From the NCBI GenBank assembly GCA_031260865.1, contig JAISKQ010000123.1, positions 1 to 8,830 on the forward strand: 8,830 bases of DNA, read 5' to 3'. This DNA comes from Prevotella sp. Lineage in GTDB: Bacteria > Bacteroidota > Bacteroidia > Bacteroidales > Dysgonomonadaceae. Positions 1 to 6,766 of the stretch are shown piece after piece (position 1 is the stretch's first letter; every line of letters begins with the position of its first letter). The translations under genes and the position numbers were made by a program. The notes beneath the pieces were generated by a model. That model was not told the origin of the DNA and did no database searches. It saw only the letters and a list, made by a program, of their open reading frames with translations.

Positions 1-427
1 AATAACAGCCTTGTGTGTAAACATCCCCGTAGGCAACAATAAATTTGCCGCTTCCTTTGAAATCAAGCAACTGATCCCTTATTTCTTTCAACGATGCCGG
101 AGCAGCGGAAAAAGCGCTCACGTTGATATAAATACCTTTGATCTTATCATTCTCTTTCGCCTTCTTTATGGCAGAGAGAATATCATCCAAACCAAGCTCC
201 ACATTTGTATTCTGTCCCAACAACTCCATCAGTGGATTTGATTGTACCCTTTCGGATAAAGCTCCTTCAAGTTTGAGCGTAAGCACTGTGTTATCCTTTA
301 AGTCGAATTTTTCAGACGAGCCAATGGAAATAGCCATTAACGATATGAAAAATATTAAAAAGAACACTCCAAGGACGATAAAACATCCTAAAACAGAGGC
401 TAATAAACTTTTAAAAAAACTTTTCAT
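1..427 (-). CDS. sppA: Signal peptide peptidase SppA, 67K type (N-terminal part, cut by window edge)
   Basis: Reading the minus strand from ATG at 427-425 gives an open frame of 142 codons running off the window. The product is a membrane-bound serine protease (protease IV family, Ser/Lys dyad) that degrades signal peptides left in the inner membrane. The N-terminus is short and basic (MKSFFKS), followed by a hydrophobic anchor at about residues 8-34. The next segments match the N-terminal domain of Bacteroidota SppA as I remember it: VLTLKLEGALSER (48-60), GLDDILSAIKKAKE (79-92), IKGIYINVSAF (96-106), APASLKEIRDQLLDFK (109-124) and GKFIVAYGDVYTQGCY (127-142). The catalytic Lys and Ser would lie beyond the edge. 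The two open frames on the plus strand over this region are antisense shadows. It is transcribed away from the rest of the window. Confidence 0.93.
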   Translation of the reverse strand, partial: MKSFFKSLLASVLGCFIVLGVFFLIFFISLMAISIGSSEKFDLKDNTVLTLKLEGALSERVQSNPLMELLGQNTNVELGLDDILSAIKKAKENDKIKGIYINVSAFSAAPASLKEIRDQLLDFKGSGKFIVAYGDVYTQGCY

Positions 428-452
428 CTTTTACTCTATTTTTAATTAAAAA

Positions 453-460
453 CAAATTTA
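453..460 (-). promoter_or_regulatory. Probable -7 box of the sppA promoter
   Basis: On the minus strand this reads TAAATTTG, a full match to the Bacteroidota -7 element TAnnTTTG, 25 nt upstream of the sppA start. No TTTG sits at the expected -33 distance, so the call rests on the -7 box and its position. Confidence 0.5.
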
Positions 461-696
461 TATATTTATCTGTGATTATCCTTATTTTTTCCCTTTGTTT
501 CATCCTTATTCAAAACATTGTTGAAAAGCTGTTAATAAAAGGTCAACTATTTTTTAAATAAAAAGTATTGTTTTCAGAATCAAAAGAACATATATGAAAT
601 AAGTCGCAAAAAACAATAAAAAATCACAGTTAGTTATCATTTATCTATTAAAGTTTTTTCAACACGGCAATGACAATTCCAAATAACTATTTTTTC

Positions 697-718
697 AACA
701 TCAGATGTTATTAACATC
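697..718. promoter_or_regulatory. Overlapping inverted repeats, possible operator
   Basis: Three half-sites alternate here: AACATC (697-702), GATGTTA (704-710) and TAACATC (712-718). The first pair forms a perfect 6-bp palindrome with a 1-nt centre, and the second pair a perfect 7-bp palindrome with a 1-nt centre. This is the form of a binding site for a dimeric regulator, but it lies about 240 nt from the downstream start and 270 nt from sppA. It could be chance in AT-rich DNA. Confidence 0.3.
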
Positions 719-961
719 ATTTTAATAAAGTCTATAATACTCTTTATATAAATAATTTGTCTAATTTTACTCCGTTTAATAACTCGTATTTATTCGCTAA
801 TAAATTTTTAATATCAAAATAAACAAGCTTTAGATGAAAAAAGAATAAACAAATTGAACAGGCTATTACTATCACGATGATTTTTTGTTAAGTTTAAAAA
901 GAAAGAATAATATATATATAATGTTTAATAAAGTTGATTTGATATATTGAATTGGTTTTAT

Positions 962-1702
962 ATGAAAAAGAAGTTGTTATATACTGTTTTTATTATATCT
1001 ATTTTACTGAATATAATGCTATTAGCTTATACAGGTTACGAATTATATAAGAACCGCAGGAACAATGATATTTTCAAACTGAATGCTTATGCTTGGGCAA
1101 ACAGCCAACTGAAAGCTCCCGAGTTTGATGAGAACAGGGTCGTGTTTATAGGCAATTCCATCACGGAAAACTGGGTGCATCTGCGTTATCGTTTTTTTGT
1201 GGATAATAATTATGTGTGCAGGGGGATAGGAGGGCAGACAAGTTCTTTATTTCTACTTCGTTTTCGCCGGGATGTAATCGAATTGCATCCTAAGATTGTG
1301 GTCATAAACGCGGGAATAAATGATATAGGAGAAAGGACGGGCGAATATGATCCTGTATTTACGATGGATAATATCAAATCGATGGCTGAGTTAGCCGATA
1401 TGAATGGTATAAAGGTTATACTGACTTCTGTTTTGCCATGTAAGGGGCATGGTTGGGAACCTATTACCGGCGTGCCTGAAAAGGTAAATGATTTGAATGA
1501 ACGGATAAAAGCTTATGCGGACGAAAGAAATTATTGTTATGTGGATTATAATACGCCGATGAGCGACCCTGATTTTGGTATGAAATTTACTTATTCTTTG
1601 GATGGATTGCATCCGAATGAAGAAGGATATAAAACGATAATGGAACCGTTGATACAAAAGGCTATTGAAAAATTATCGGAACAAACTTACAAAATCGACT
1701 AA
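962..1702 (+). CDS. SGNH/GDSL-family acylhydrolase, membrane-anchored
   Basis: This 246-residue protein is a serine esterase of the SGNH/GDSL fold, likely removing acyl or acetyl groups from a carbohydrate or lipid; the substrate cannot be read from sequence. A basic MKKK start and a hydrophobic stretch at about 5-25, with no clear cleavage site, suggest an N-terminal inner-membrane anchor with the enzyme facing the periplasm. Block I is IGNSITENW with Ser66, block II is RGIGG (Gly88), block III is NAGIND with Asn120, and block V is DGLHPN with Asp214 and His217. All SGNH catalytic residues are therefore present, although Ile replaces the usual Thr/Ser before Asn120. I chose ATG at 962 because the basic-plus-hydrophobic leader begins there; an in-frame TTG at 947 would add only five residues. 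It heads a cluster with the barrel gene 10 nt downstream and a paralogue beyond it. Confidence 0.88.
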   Translation: MKKKLLYTVFIISILLNIMLLAYTGYELYKNRRNNDIFKLNAYAWANSQLKAPEFDENRVVFIGNSITENWVHLRYRFFVDNNYVCRGIGGQTSSLFLLRFRRDVIELHPKIVVINAGINDIGERTGEYDPVFTMDNIKSMAELADMNGIKVILTSVLPCKGHGWEPITGVPEKVNDLNERIKAYADERNYCYVDYNTPMSDPDFGMKFTYSLDGLHPNEEGYKTIMEPLIQKAIEKLSEQTYKID

Positions 1703-1712
1703 TTATGAAAAT

Positions 1713-2258
1713 ATGAAAAAATTGATTTTTATTTTAGCTCTAATATTGAGCGTTCATACGGCTTATCCTCAAAGCTATAATAATAAAGGAGGATATAGTT
1801 CAAAATCGGGTTTTGATGCTTCCAAGTTGAATTTCGGAGGTAATCTTAATCTGCAATTCGGAGATTATACGGCTATTGGCATCTCTCCGCAGGTAGGATA
1901 TGATTTTTCCAAATATTTTACCGCCGGAGCGGGGTTAGGATATAGTTATTTTAGGGAAAAAGAGTACGATTATAAATGGAGCAGGCATTATTTAAGTTTT
2001 GATGTTTTCGGGCGTTTTTATCCTGTTGAATATATTGTGCTTAGCATTCAACCCGAAATCAGCCGTGTGTGGGAAACAGTGGATTACAGAAGCGAAAGCC
2101 AAGTGAAAACAAACAAATTTGTTCCTTCTTTTCTTGTGGGAGGCGGCGTTCGTTTTATGGGAATGATAGCCATGATACAATACGATGTTGTGCAAAATGA
2201 TTATTCTCCTTATGGAAATAATTTATTTTACAGCATAGGATATTCTTTTAATTTTTAA
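1713..2258 (+). CDS. Small outer-membrane beta-barrel protein
   Basis: This 181-residue protein has a Sec signal peptide (MKKLIFILALILSVHTAYPQ, cleavage near 17-20). Alternating hydrophobic and polar beta strands rich in Gly, Tyr and Phe follow: NFGGNLNLQFG, IGISPQVGYDFSKYFTAGAG, HYLSFDVFGRFYPV, FLVGGGVRFMG. It ends in Phe (IGYSFNF), the usual C-terminal signal for BAM-dependent insertion. Size and pattern fit an 8-stranded porin-like or OmpA-barrel-like family (OMP_b-brl type). A Ser/Tyr/Asn/Gly-rich segment (about 20-36) follows the signal peptide. I chose ATG at 1713 because it opens the signal peptide. An in-frame ATG at 1665 would put 16 polar residues ahead of it and overlap the upstream gene. 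It lies between two paralogous hydrolase genes, with gaps of 10 and 20 nt, so co-transcription is likely. Specific role unknown. Confidence 0.82.
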   Translation: MKKLIFILALILSVHTAYPQSYNNKGGYSSKSGFDASKLNFGGNLNLQFGDYTAIGISPQVGYDFSKYFTAGAGLGYSYFREKEYDYKWSRHYLSFDVFGRFYPVEYIVLSIQPEISRVWETVDYRSESQVKTNKFVPSFLVGGGVRFMGMIAMIQYDVVQNDYSPYGNNLFYSIGYSFNF

Positions 2259-2278
2259 AAACCAAATTTATATTTATT

Positions 2279-2968
2279 ATGAAAAAACTAATATTAATGA
2301 TGTCTTTTCTTTCATTTTTTTGCTTTTCATCAGAAGCGCAGCAATTTAATAAGTTAATAAACTTGGAAAGGTACGCGGCGGAAAACGCGGCGCTGCCGGC
2401 TCAGGCGGAAGGGGAGAAGAGGGTAGTGTTTATAGGCAATTCCATCACGGAAGGATGGGTAGAAAAAGATCCCGTTTTCTTTTGTTCTAATAATTATATA
2501 GGGCGAGGTATCAGTGGTCAGACAAGTCCTCAATTATTGTCCCGTTTTCGTCAGGATGTGATTAATCTTAAGCCGGTGGCGGTATTGATTAATATAGGTA
2601 CGAATGATATTGCTGAAAATACAGGTAAATACGATGCCAATCTCACGTTTGACAATATAAAATCAATGGCTGAATTAGCCGACGCGAACGGTATTAAAGT
2701 GATTTTATCTTCTGTTACTCCCGCCTCGGACTATCCATGGCGGAAGGAAATACAAGATGTGCCCGGTCAGATAAAGGCTTTGAACGCGAATATAGAGGCT
2801 TACGCGAAAGCAAAAGGTTTCGCTTATGTCGATTATTTTTCGGTGATGCGCGACGAAAATGACGCTTTAAAAGAAGCTTACGCGAAAGATGCCGTGCATC
2901 CTAACTTAGAAGGATATAAAGTAATGGAAAAAACGGCGAAGGAAGTGATAGATAAAGTGATATTTTGA
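2279..2968 (+). CDS. Secreted SGNH/GDSL-family acylhydrolase
   Basis: This 229-residue paralogue of the hydrolase at 962-1702 is exported: it has a Sec signal peptide (MKKLILMMSFLSFFCFSSEA, cleavage before QQ). No lipobox precedes Cys15, so a lipoprotein is unlikely. SGNH blocks: I, FIGNSITEGW with Ser55; II, GRGISG with Gly77; III, NIGTND with Asn109; V, DAVHPN with Asp204 and His207. Here block III has the canonical GTND. Long segments, such as DNIKSMAELAD.NGIKVIL, are shared with the paralogue. Family enzymes deacylate glycans, lipids or xenobiotic esters; Bacteroidota use many as carbohydrate acetylesterases, but no substrate is evident here. It closes the cluster with the barrel protein 20 nt upstream. 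The anchored and soluble pair may act on the same or related substrates in the periplasm. Confidence 0.9.
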   Translation: MKKLILMMSFLSFFCFSSEAQQFNKLINLERYAAENAALPAQAEGEKRVVFIGNSITEGWVEKDPVFFCSNNYIGRGISGQTSPQLLSRFRQDVINLKPVAVLINIGTNDIAENTGKYDANLTFDNIKSMAELADANGIKVILSSVTPASDYPWRKEIQDVPGQIKALNANIEAYAKAKGFAYVDYFSVMRDENDALKEAYAKDAVHPNLEGYKVMEKTAKEVIDKVIF

Positions 2969-3037
2969 TGATATATACGGCGCGTACTTAGGTATAATTT
3001 ATATTTTTGTATAAAATACGGATATTAAAAGAATTAC

Positions 3038-3045
3038 TATCTTTG
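3038..3045 (+). promoter_or_regulatory. -7 box of the ychF promoter
   Basis: TATCTTTG matches the Bacteroidota -7 consensus TAnnTTTG and lies 28 nt upstream of the ychF start codon. The -33 TTTG is not at the standard distance; the nearest, at 3006-3009, is too far away. It indicates that ychF is transcribed independently of the hydrolase cluster. Confidence 0.65.
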
Positions 3046-3073
3046 TACCCTAAAAAATAATTTATATAATATA

Positions 3074-4177
3074 ATGGCATTACAATGTGGTATTGTAGGA
3101 CTGCCAAATGTAGGCAAGTCCACTCTTTTCAACTGTTTATCAAACGCTAAAGCTCAATCTGCTAATTTTCCTTTCTGTACGATAGAACCGAACGTAGGGG
3201 TTATCACTGTTCCCGACGAACGGTTGAATAAACTGGCTGAATTGGTGAAACCTCATCGTATTGTGCCCACTACGGTGGAAATTGTTGACATAGCAGGTCT
3301 TGTGAAAGGCGCCAGCAAAGGAGAGGGGCTTGGCAATAAATTCCTTGCCAATATACGCGAAACAGACGCTATACTCCATGTCTTACGCTGTTTCGACGAT
3401 GATAATATCACGCATGTCGATGGCAGCGTAAATCCTGTGCGCGACAAAGAAATCATAGATATAGAATTGCAGCTGAAAGATTTGGAAACCGTGCAATCCC
3501 GTATTCAGAAAGTTGAAAAACAAGCGAAAACAGGGGGCGATAAAGACGCAAAGCGCGCTTATGAAATATTGGCTCAGTTCAAAGAAGCCCTTGAGCAGGG
3601 AAAATCGGCACGCACGGTCAAATTTGACAACAAAGAAGACGAAAAAATAGCCAAAGATTTATATTTGTTAACATATAAACCTGTGCTTTATATCTGCAAT
3701 GTAGATGAGGCAAGCGCTGTGTCGGGAAACAACTATGTGGAGCAGATACGCGAATCAGTGAAAGATGAAGACGCTGAAATACTGATTGTAGCCGCTAAAA
3801 TAGAATCGGAAATAGCTGAATTTGAAACATTTGACGAACGACAGATGTTCCTTTCCGAACTTGGTTTGGAAGAATCGGGCGTGGCTCGCCTTATAAAGTC
3901 CGCCTATAAACTTTTAGGTTTGCAAACCTATTTCACGGCGGGAGTTCAGGAAGTACGTGCCTGGACCTTTACGGCGGGATGGAAAGCTCCTCTATGCGCG
4001 GGGGTTATACATACCGATTTTGAAAAAGGATTTATCCGCGCGGAAGTGATTAAATACGATGACTTTATTTCTTTAGGTTCAGAAACTGCGGTGAAAGAAG
4101 CCGGAAAAATGAATGTGGAGGGTAAAGAATATATAGTGCAAGACGGTGATATTATGCACTTTAGATTTAATGTATAA
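3074..4177 (+). CDS. ychF: Redox-regulated ribosome-binding ATPase YchF/Ola1
   Basis: A full-length 367-residue member of the universally conserved Obg-related P-loop NTPase family, which binds ribosomes and, unlike most relatives, prefers ATP. The P-loop is GLPNVGKST (9-17), switch II is DIAGLVKGASKGEGLG (72-87), and the G4 position carries NVDE (209-212) instead of NKxD, the family's mark of ATP specificity. A predicted helical coiled-coil insertion occupies about 125-200. The C-terminal TGS domain (about 281-367) includes LQTYFTAGVQEVRAWTF and ends EYIVQDGDIMHFRFNV, as is typical. Family members have been linked to translation control and the oxidative-stress response. It has its own -7 box 28 nt upstream. 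The acyltransferase gene begins 33 nt after its stop and may be read through from this promoter. Housekeeping gene, with no oddities seen. Confidence 0.97.
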   Translation: MALQCGIVGLPNVGKSTLFNCLSNAKAQSANFPFCTIEPNVGVITVPDERLNKLAELVKPHRIVPTTVEIVDIAGLVKGASKGEGLGNKFLANIRETDAILHVLRCFDDDNITHVDGSVNPVRDKEIIDIELQLKDLETVQSRIQKVEKQAKTGGDKDAKRAYEILAQFKEALEQGKSARTVKFDNKEDEKIAKDLYLLTYKPVLYICNVDEASAVSGNNYVEQIRESVKDEDAEILIVAAKIESEIAEFETFDERQMFLSELGLEESGVARLIKSAYKLLGLQTYFTAGVQEVRAWTFTAGWKAPLCAGVIHTDFEKGFIRAEVIKYDDFISLGSETAVKEAGKMNVEGKEYIVQDGDIMHFRFNV

Positions 4178-4210
4178 AAATAACAACACACAAACAACAC
4201 ATAATAGCCG

Positions 4211-5299
4211 ATGGTTAAGGAAAAACTTTATTCAGTACAGTATCTTAGAGGATTAGCTGTAATATTGATAGTCTATGTCCATTCGGTTATTTTGCAAATG
4301 GCGTGTGGAGGAACATCTTTCCAGCAAAATTTTTATTTTCTTAAATCTGTTGGACTATTTGGTGTAGATTTGTTTTTTATAATATCAGGTTTCATTATTT
4401 CTTATATAGCCAGTGAGGAATCCGGTATGAAGGATCTCGTTCGCTACCTGAAAAAGAGATTTATAAGGATAAACCCCGTCTTTTACGCTTCATGCCTGAT
4501 TCTTTTCATTTGTTACTTGATATGGAGTCCGAATGAATATTCGTTTGATATTATAGTAAAGACCCTATTCATTATTCCAATATTTGATTTCGGCGAAGAA
4601 TTTATATATCCCATTATATATGTTGGTTGGACGCTGAGTTACGAATGGTTTTTTTATCTTCTTTACGCGGCGTTTATTGCTCTTTCGATAGTTAAAGGAA
4701 GGGAGATATACTTATTCCTCGTCTTTTTCGCGCTTTTTGTGATAGGCTTCTTTTTTCCTGTGCGCGAGATTCATTATATATTTGTCACAAATCCGATGTT
4801 CCTTGAATTTGGAGCGGGGATGTTGATAGCCGTTCTTTATAGGAAGATAAAGAAAATAACTGTTTTTGTACCTGTCGCCTTAGGGTTGATAGCGGTGGTT
4901 TTTTATACCTATTTATTGTTTAACGGACATGGAGAAGTAGGGGAAGCATATCTTATCAACAAGGGTGTATATACATGGCATCGCCTTTTTATATTCGGAT
5001 TTCCTTCTGTTTTATTGTTTACATGTTTCTTATTCTTGGAAAAAAGGACTTCCTTTCATTTTTTAAAGAGTGATAAAATAGCCTTGATAGGCGACGCTTC
5101 CTATTCAATATACTTGATTCATCCTATTGTCAATTTCATTTTATTTCACGCGCTTAAAGAACAACTCGCGCTTATTAATCCGGATTTGCTGATAATACTT
5201 TTGCTTATTTTTTCTACAACCGTGGGTATATTTTATCATAAGTTTGTTGAAAACAAGCTTATTATGATATTTAAAAATTTACTGTTAAAGAAGAAATAA
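4211..5299 (+). CDS. Acyltransferase-3 family membrane protein (OafA/YrhL-like)
   Basis: A 362-residue polytopic inner-membrane protein of the acyltransferase-3 family, which moves acetyl or other acyl groups from the cytoplasm onto extracytoplasmic glycans such as O-antigen, peptidoglycan or exopolysaccharide. Family motifs seen: YLRGLAVILIVYVHS, with the conserved Arg13 and His24 pair; GVDLFFIISGFIISY (51-65); RFIRINPVFY (83-92); WTLSYEWFFYLLY (140-152); and GDASYSIYLIHP (294-305). About ten hydrophobic segments alternate with short loops, and the end (FYHKFVENKL) matches the family's C-terminal motif. There is no fused SGNH domain, unlike OafA-type two-domain proteins; the SGNH enzymes of this window are separate genes. 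It starts 33 nt after ychF, with no promoter visible in the A/C-rich gap. The acceptor is unknown. Confidence 0.9.
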   Translation: MVKEKLYSVQYLRGLAVILIVYVHSVILQMACGGTSFQQNFYFLKSVGLFGVDLFFIISGFIISYIASEESGMKDLVRYLKKRFIRINPVFYASCLILFICYLIWSPNEYSFDIIVKTLFIIPIFDFGEEFIYPIIYVGWTLSYEWFFYLLYAAFIALSIVKGREIYLFLVFFALFVIGFFFPVREIHYIFVTNPMFLEFGAGMLIAVLYRKIKKITVFVPVALGLIAVVFYTYLLFNGHGEVGEAYLINKGVYTWHRLFIFGFPSVLLFTCFLFLEKRTSFHFLKSDKIALIGDASYSIYLIHPIVNFILFHALKEQLALINPDLLIILLLIFSTTVGIFYHKFVENKLIMIFKNLLLKKK

Positions 5300-5305
5300 A
5301 AAAAC

Positions 5306-5350
5306 GACGCCCATGCGTCTTATCGGTATTCAGTATAATATATCCGATAA
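5306..5350. other. Two hairpins between acyltransferase and fucosyltransferase genes
   Basis: GACGC (5306-5310) and GCGTC (5315-5319) form a perfect 5-bp stem around a CCAT loop. TTATCGG (5320-5326) and CCGATAA (5344-5350) form a second, 7-bp stem around a 17-nt loop. On the plus strand neither is followed by a T-run. On the minus strand the first is followed by a seven-T run (the A-run at 5298-5304), so it looks more like an intrinsic terminator for antisense transcription. Confidence 0.4.
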
Positions 5351-5391
5351 TTAATTTATACCTTTACGCGTTCTTAAATTGCAGGCATTGA

Positions 5392-6213
5392 ATGATTATA
5401 AACTACGATTCTCCGGGACAGCTATGCAACAGGATATGGTCTTTACTTCCTTCCATAGCGTATGGACTTCAGTATAAAGAAAAGGTTTTGGTCATTAATT
5501 TCTCCGAATATTCGGACGCGTTTGATGACCTGAACAGTAATAAACTGATAAAATTCGCTTCAAGAAAGCGTTTGAAAAGGTTTTTTCTTTCCCTCAAATC
5601 GCGCGGATATATACAAAACGGACGTCCGAATATTTTTTCAAAATTCTTTCATCTGAACCTTATCGAAGGCTGGTCTAACCGGCTGGGAAATGCCGAAATG
5701 GTTGTGAATCAGGCGGACGAAATGCGCCGTATCTTTTCTTTCCGACAGGATATAACAAATCCGGTGGATCGCTTATTTTCTTCGTTTCGCGATTTTACCG
5801 TGGTAGGCGTCCATATCCGCAGGGGCGATTATAAAGAATGGCTCAATGGTATATATTACTATACGGACGAGGAATACGCCCGTCAGATGTATCACATCCA
5901 AAAGCAACTGGAAAGTAGCGGGGAGAAAGTGAAATTCCTTGTTTGCTCGAATGAATCAGTCGATTTGAACAATTATAAAGACTTGGATTGCTTTATGATA
6001 CCTGAATCGTCAGGAGTAAAGGATTTATACGCCTTGTCGAAGTGCGGTTATATACTTGGTCCTCCAAGCTCATATTCACAATGGGCTTCTTTCTACGGAA
6101 AAGTACCTGTAAATTATATAATGGAGGCTGATGAAAAATTAACGCTGTCTTATTATTCCGCAATCATATCTTTTAATACCTTTGGAAACGGAAAAGTCCT
6201 TAATATTGAATGA
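5392..6213 (+). CDS. Glycosyltransferase family 11-like (alpha-1,2-fucosyltransferase type)
   Basis: A 273-residue cytoplasmic glycosyltransferase. The main evidence is HIRRGDYKEW at 141-150: HxRRxDY is the GDP-fucose-binding signature of alpha-1,2-fucosyltransferases (GT11) and related GT-B fucosyltransferases. The N-terminal SPGQLCNRIWSLLPSIAYGLQY (7-28) corresponds to the family's G.L.NR....A.A segment. FLVCSNES (182-189) and DLYALSKCGYILGPPSSYSQW (211-231) correspond to the later conserved blocks, where the family normally has a Ser-rich SNSSFSWW-like motif. Here that motif is PPSSYSQW, so the protein is a divergent member and its donor is inferred. It lies 92 nt after the acyltransferase and 21 nt before the GNAT gene. 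Likely role: adding a sugar, probably fucose, to a surface polysaccharide or glycolipid. TACCTTTA at 5359-5366 is a weak -7-like match upstream. Confidence 0.75.
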   Translation: MIINYDSPGQLCNRIWSLLPSIAYGLQYKEKVLVINFSEYSDAFDDLNSNKLIKFASRKRLKRFFLSLKSRGYIQNGRPNIFSKFFHLNLIEGWSNRLGNAEMVVNQADEMRRIFSFRQDITNPVDRLFSSFRDFTVVGVHIRRGDYKEWLNGIYYYTDEEYARQMYHIQKQLESSGEKVKFLVCSNESVDLNNYKDLDCFMIPESSGVKDLYALSKCGYILGPPSSYSQWASFYGKVPVNYIMEADEKLTLSYYSAIISFNTFGNGKVLNIE

Positions 6214-6234
6214 TAAAAAAGTAAATAAAATAAA

Positions 6235-6663
6235 ATGATTACTTCAGCTGATAAAAAAGATTATCCGGTATTGATAGACATCTGGGAAAGCGCGGTGATA
6301 GCGACTCATGGTTTCTTGTCCAACGAAGATTTTGAATTTTACAAATCTCATATACCTATCTACTTTGAACATGTCGATTTATACGTTTACAAAGATAAAA
6401 AAGGCATAATCAAAGCTTTTTTGGGTATTAGCGACGATAATATAGAAATGCTTTTTGTGGATAATGAAAGCAGGAGCACCGGCATAGGCAAGATATTGCT
6501 TAATTACGCGGTAAAAACCCTGAACGCGCGGAAAGTGGATGTGAATGAGCAAAACACGGACGCTCTTAATTTTTATTATCATTTTGGCTTCAGGGAAGTA
6601 GGCAGGGACGAATATGACGGCGAAGGAAAAGGTTATCCGATATTACATCTCGAAAAAGGTTGA
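6235..6663 (+). CDS. GNAT-family N-acetyltransferase, YjaB-like
   Basis: A 142-residue single-domain GNAT enzyme. It transfers acetyl from acetyl-CoA to an amine; the acceptor is unknown. The acetyl-CoA pyrophosphate loop is MLFVDNESRSTGIGKILL (72-89), with R80-x-x-G83-x-G85. IWESAVIATHGFL (16-28), VNEQNTDALNFYYHFGF (103-119) and YPILHL (134-139) follow, in the order and form I recall for Escherichia coli YjaB. Length also matches that family (about 145 residues). It starts 21 nt after the glycosyltransferase stop, so it probably belongs to the same transcript. There is no RHH or Xre antitoxin next to it, so it is not a GNAT-type toxin module. Confidence 0.88.
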   Translation: MITSADKKDYPVLIDIWESAVIATHGFLSNEDFEFYKSHIPIYFEHVDLYVYKDKKGIIKAFLGISDDNIEMLFVDNESRSTGIGKILLNYAVKTLNARKVDVNEQNTDALNFYYHFGFREVGRDEYDGEGKGYPILHLEKG

Positions 6664-6739
6664 TAAACTGATGTTAAATACAAAGAAGAATATAAGAGAT
6701 AAGGCTAAAAAGTGATGGGTTATTAAATGATTTTTATAT

Positions 6740-6747
6740 TACTTTTG
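6740..6747 (+). promoter_or_regulatory. -7 box of the Abi gene promoter
   Basis: TACTTTTG fits TAnnTTTG and lies 19 nt upstream of the Abi start codon at 6767, inside the 103-nt gap after the GNAT gene. No TTTG sits at -33, so the promoter may be weak or depend on an activator. Confidence 0.55.
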
Positions 6748-6766
6748 TGTATTGAAAATGTGAAAC

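Larger units (their letters stand above)
428..961. other. AT-rich intergenic region between divergent genes
   Basis: This 534-nt gap separates sppA (minus) from the first GDSL hydrolase (plus). I found no convincing coding frame, tRNA or strong terminator. It holds the sppA -7 box and a set of overlapping palindromes at 697-718. For the plus-strand gene I saw only partial promoter matches, such as TAAGTTTA at 889-896 and TTGATTTG at 934-941, each off consensus and without a correctly spaced TTTG. Confidence 0.6.

Noticed and set aside
11..449. Two overlapping plus-strand open frames at the window start
   Set aside because: The minus strand here reads as a clear SppA N-terminus. The plus-strand frames have no recognisable content and are antisense shadows.
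947..961. TTG at 947 as start of the first GDSL hydrolase
   Set aside because: It adds only MNWFY ahead of a typical MKKK-hydrophobic leader, so ATG at 962 is the better start.
1665..1712. ATG at 1665 as start of the first barrel protein
   Set aside because: It would put 16 polar residues before the signal peptide and overlap the upstream gene. ATG at 1713 begins a normal signal peptide.
2969..3037. Terminator after the second GDSL hydrolase
   Set aside because: Only 4-bp stems could be formed around 2976-2990, with no reliable stem and T-run combination.
4178..4210. A/C-rich short-period repeat after ychF (ACAACACACAAACAACACA)
   Set aside because: Too short and irregular to be a real tandem repeat; probably just an unstructured translation leader for the acyltransferase gene.
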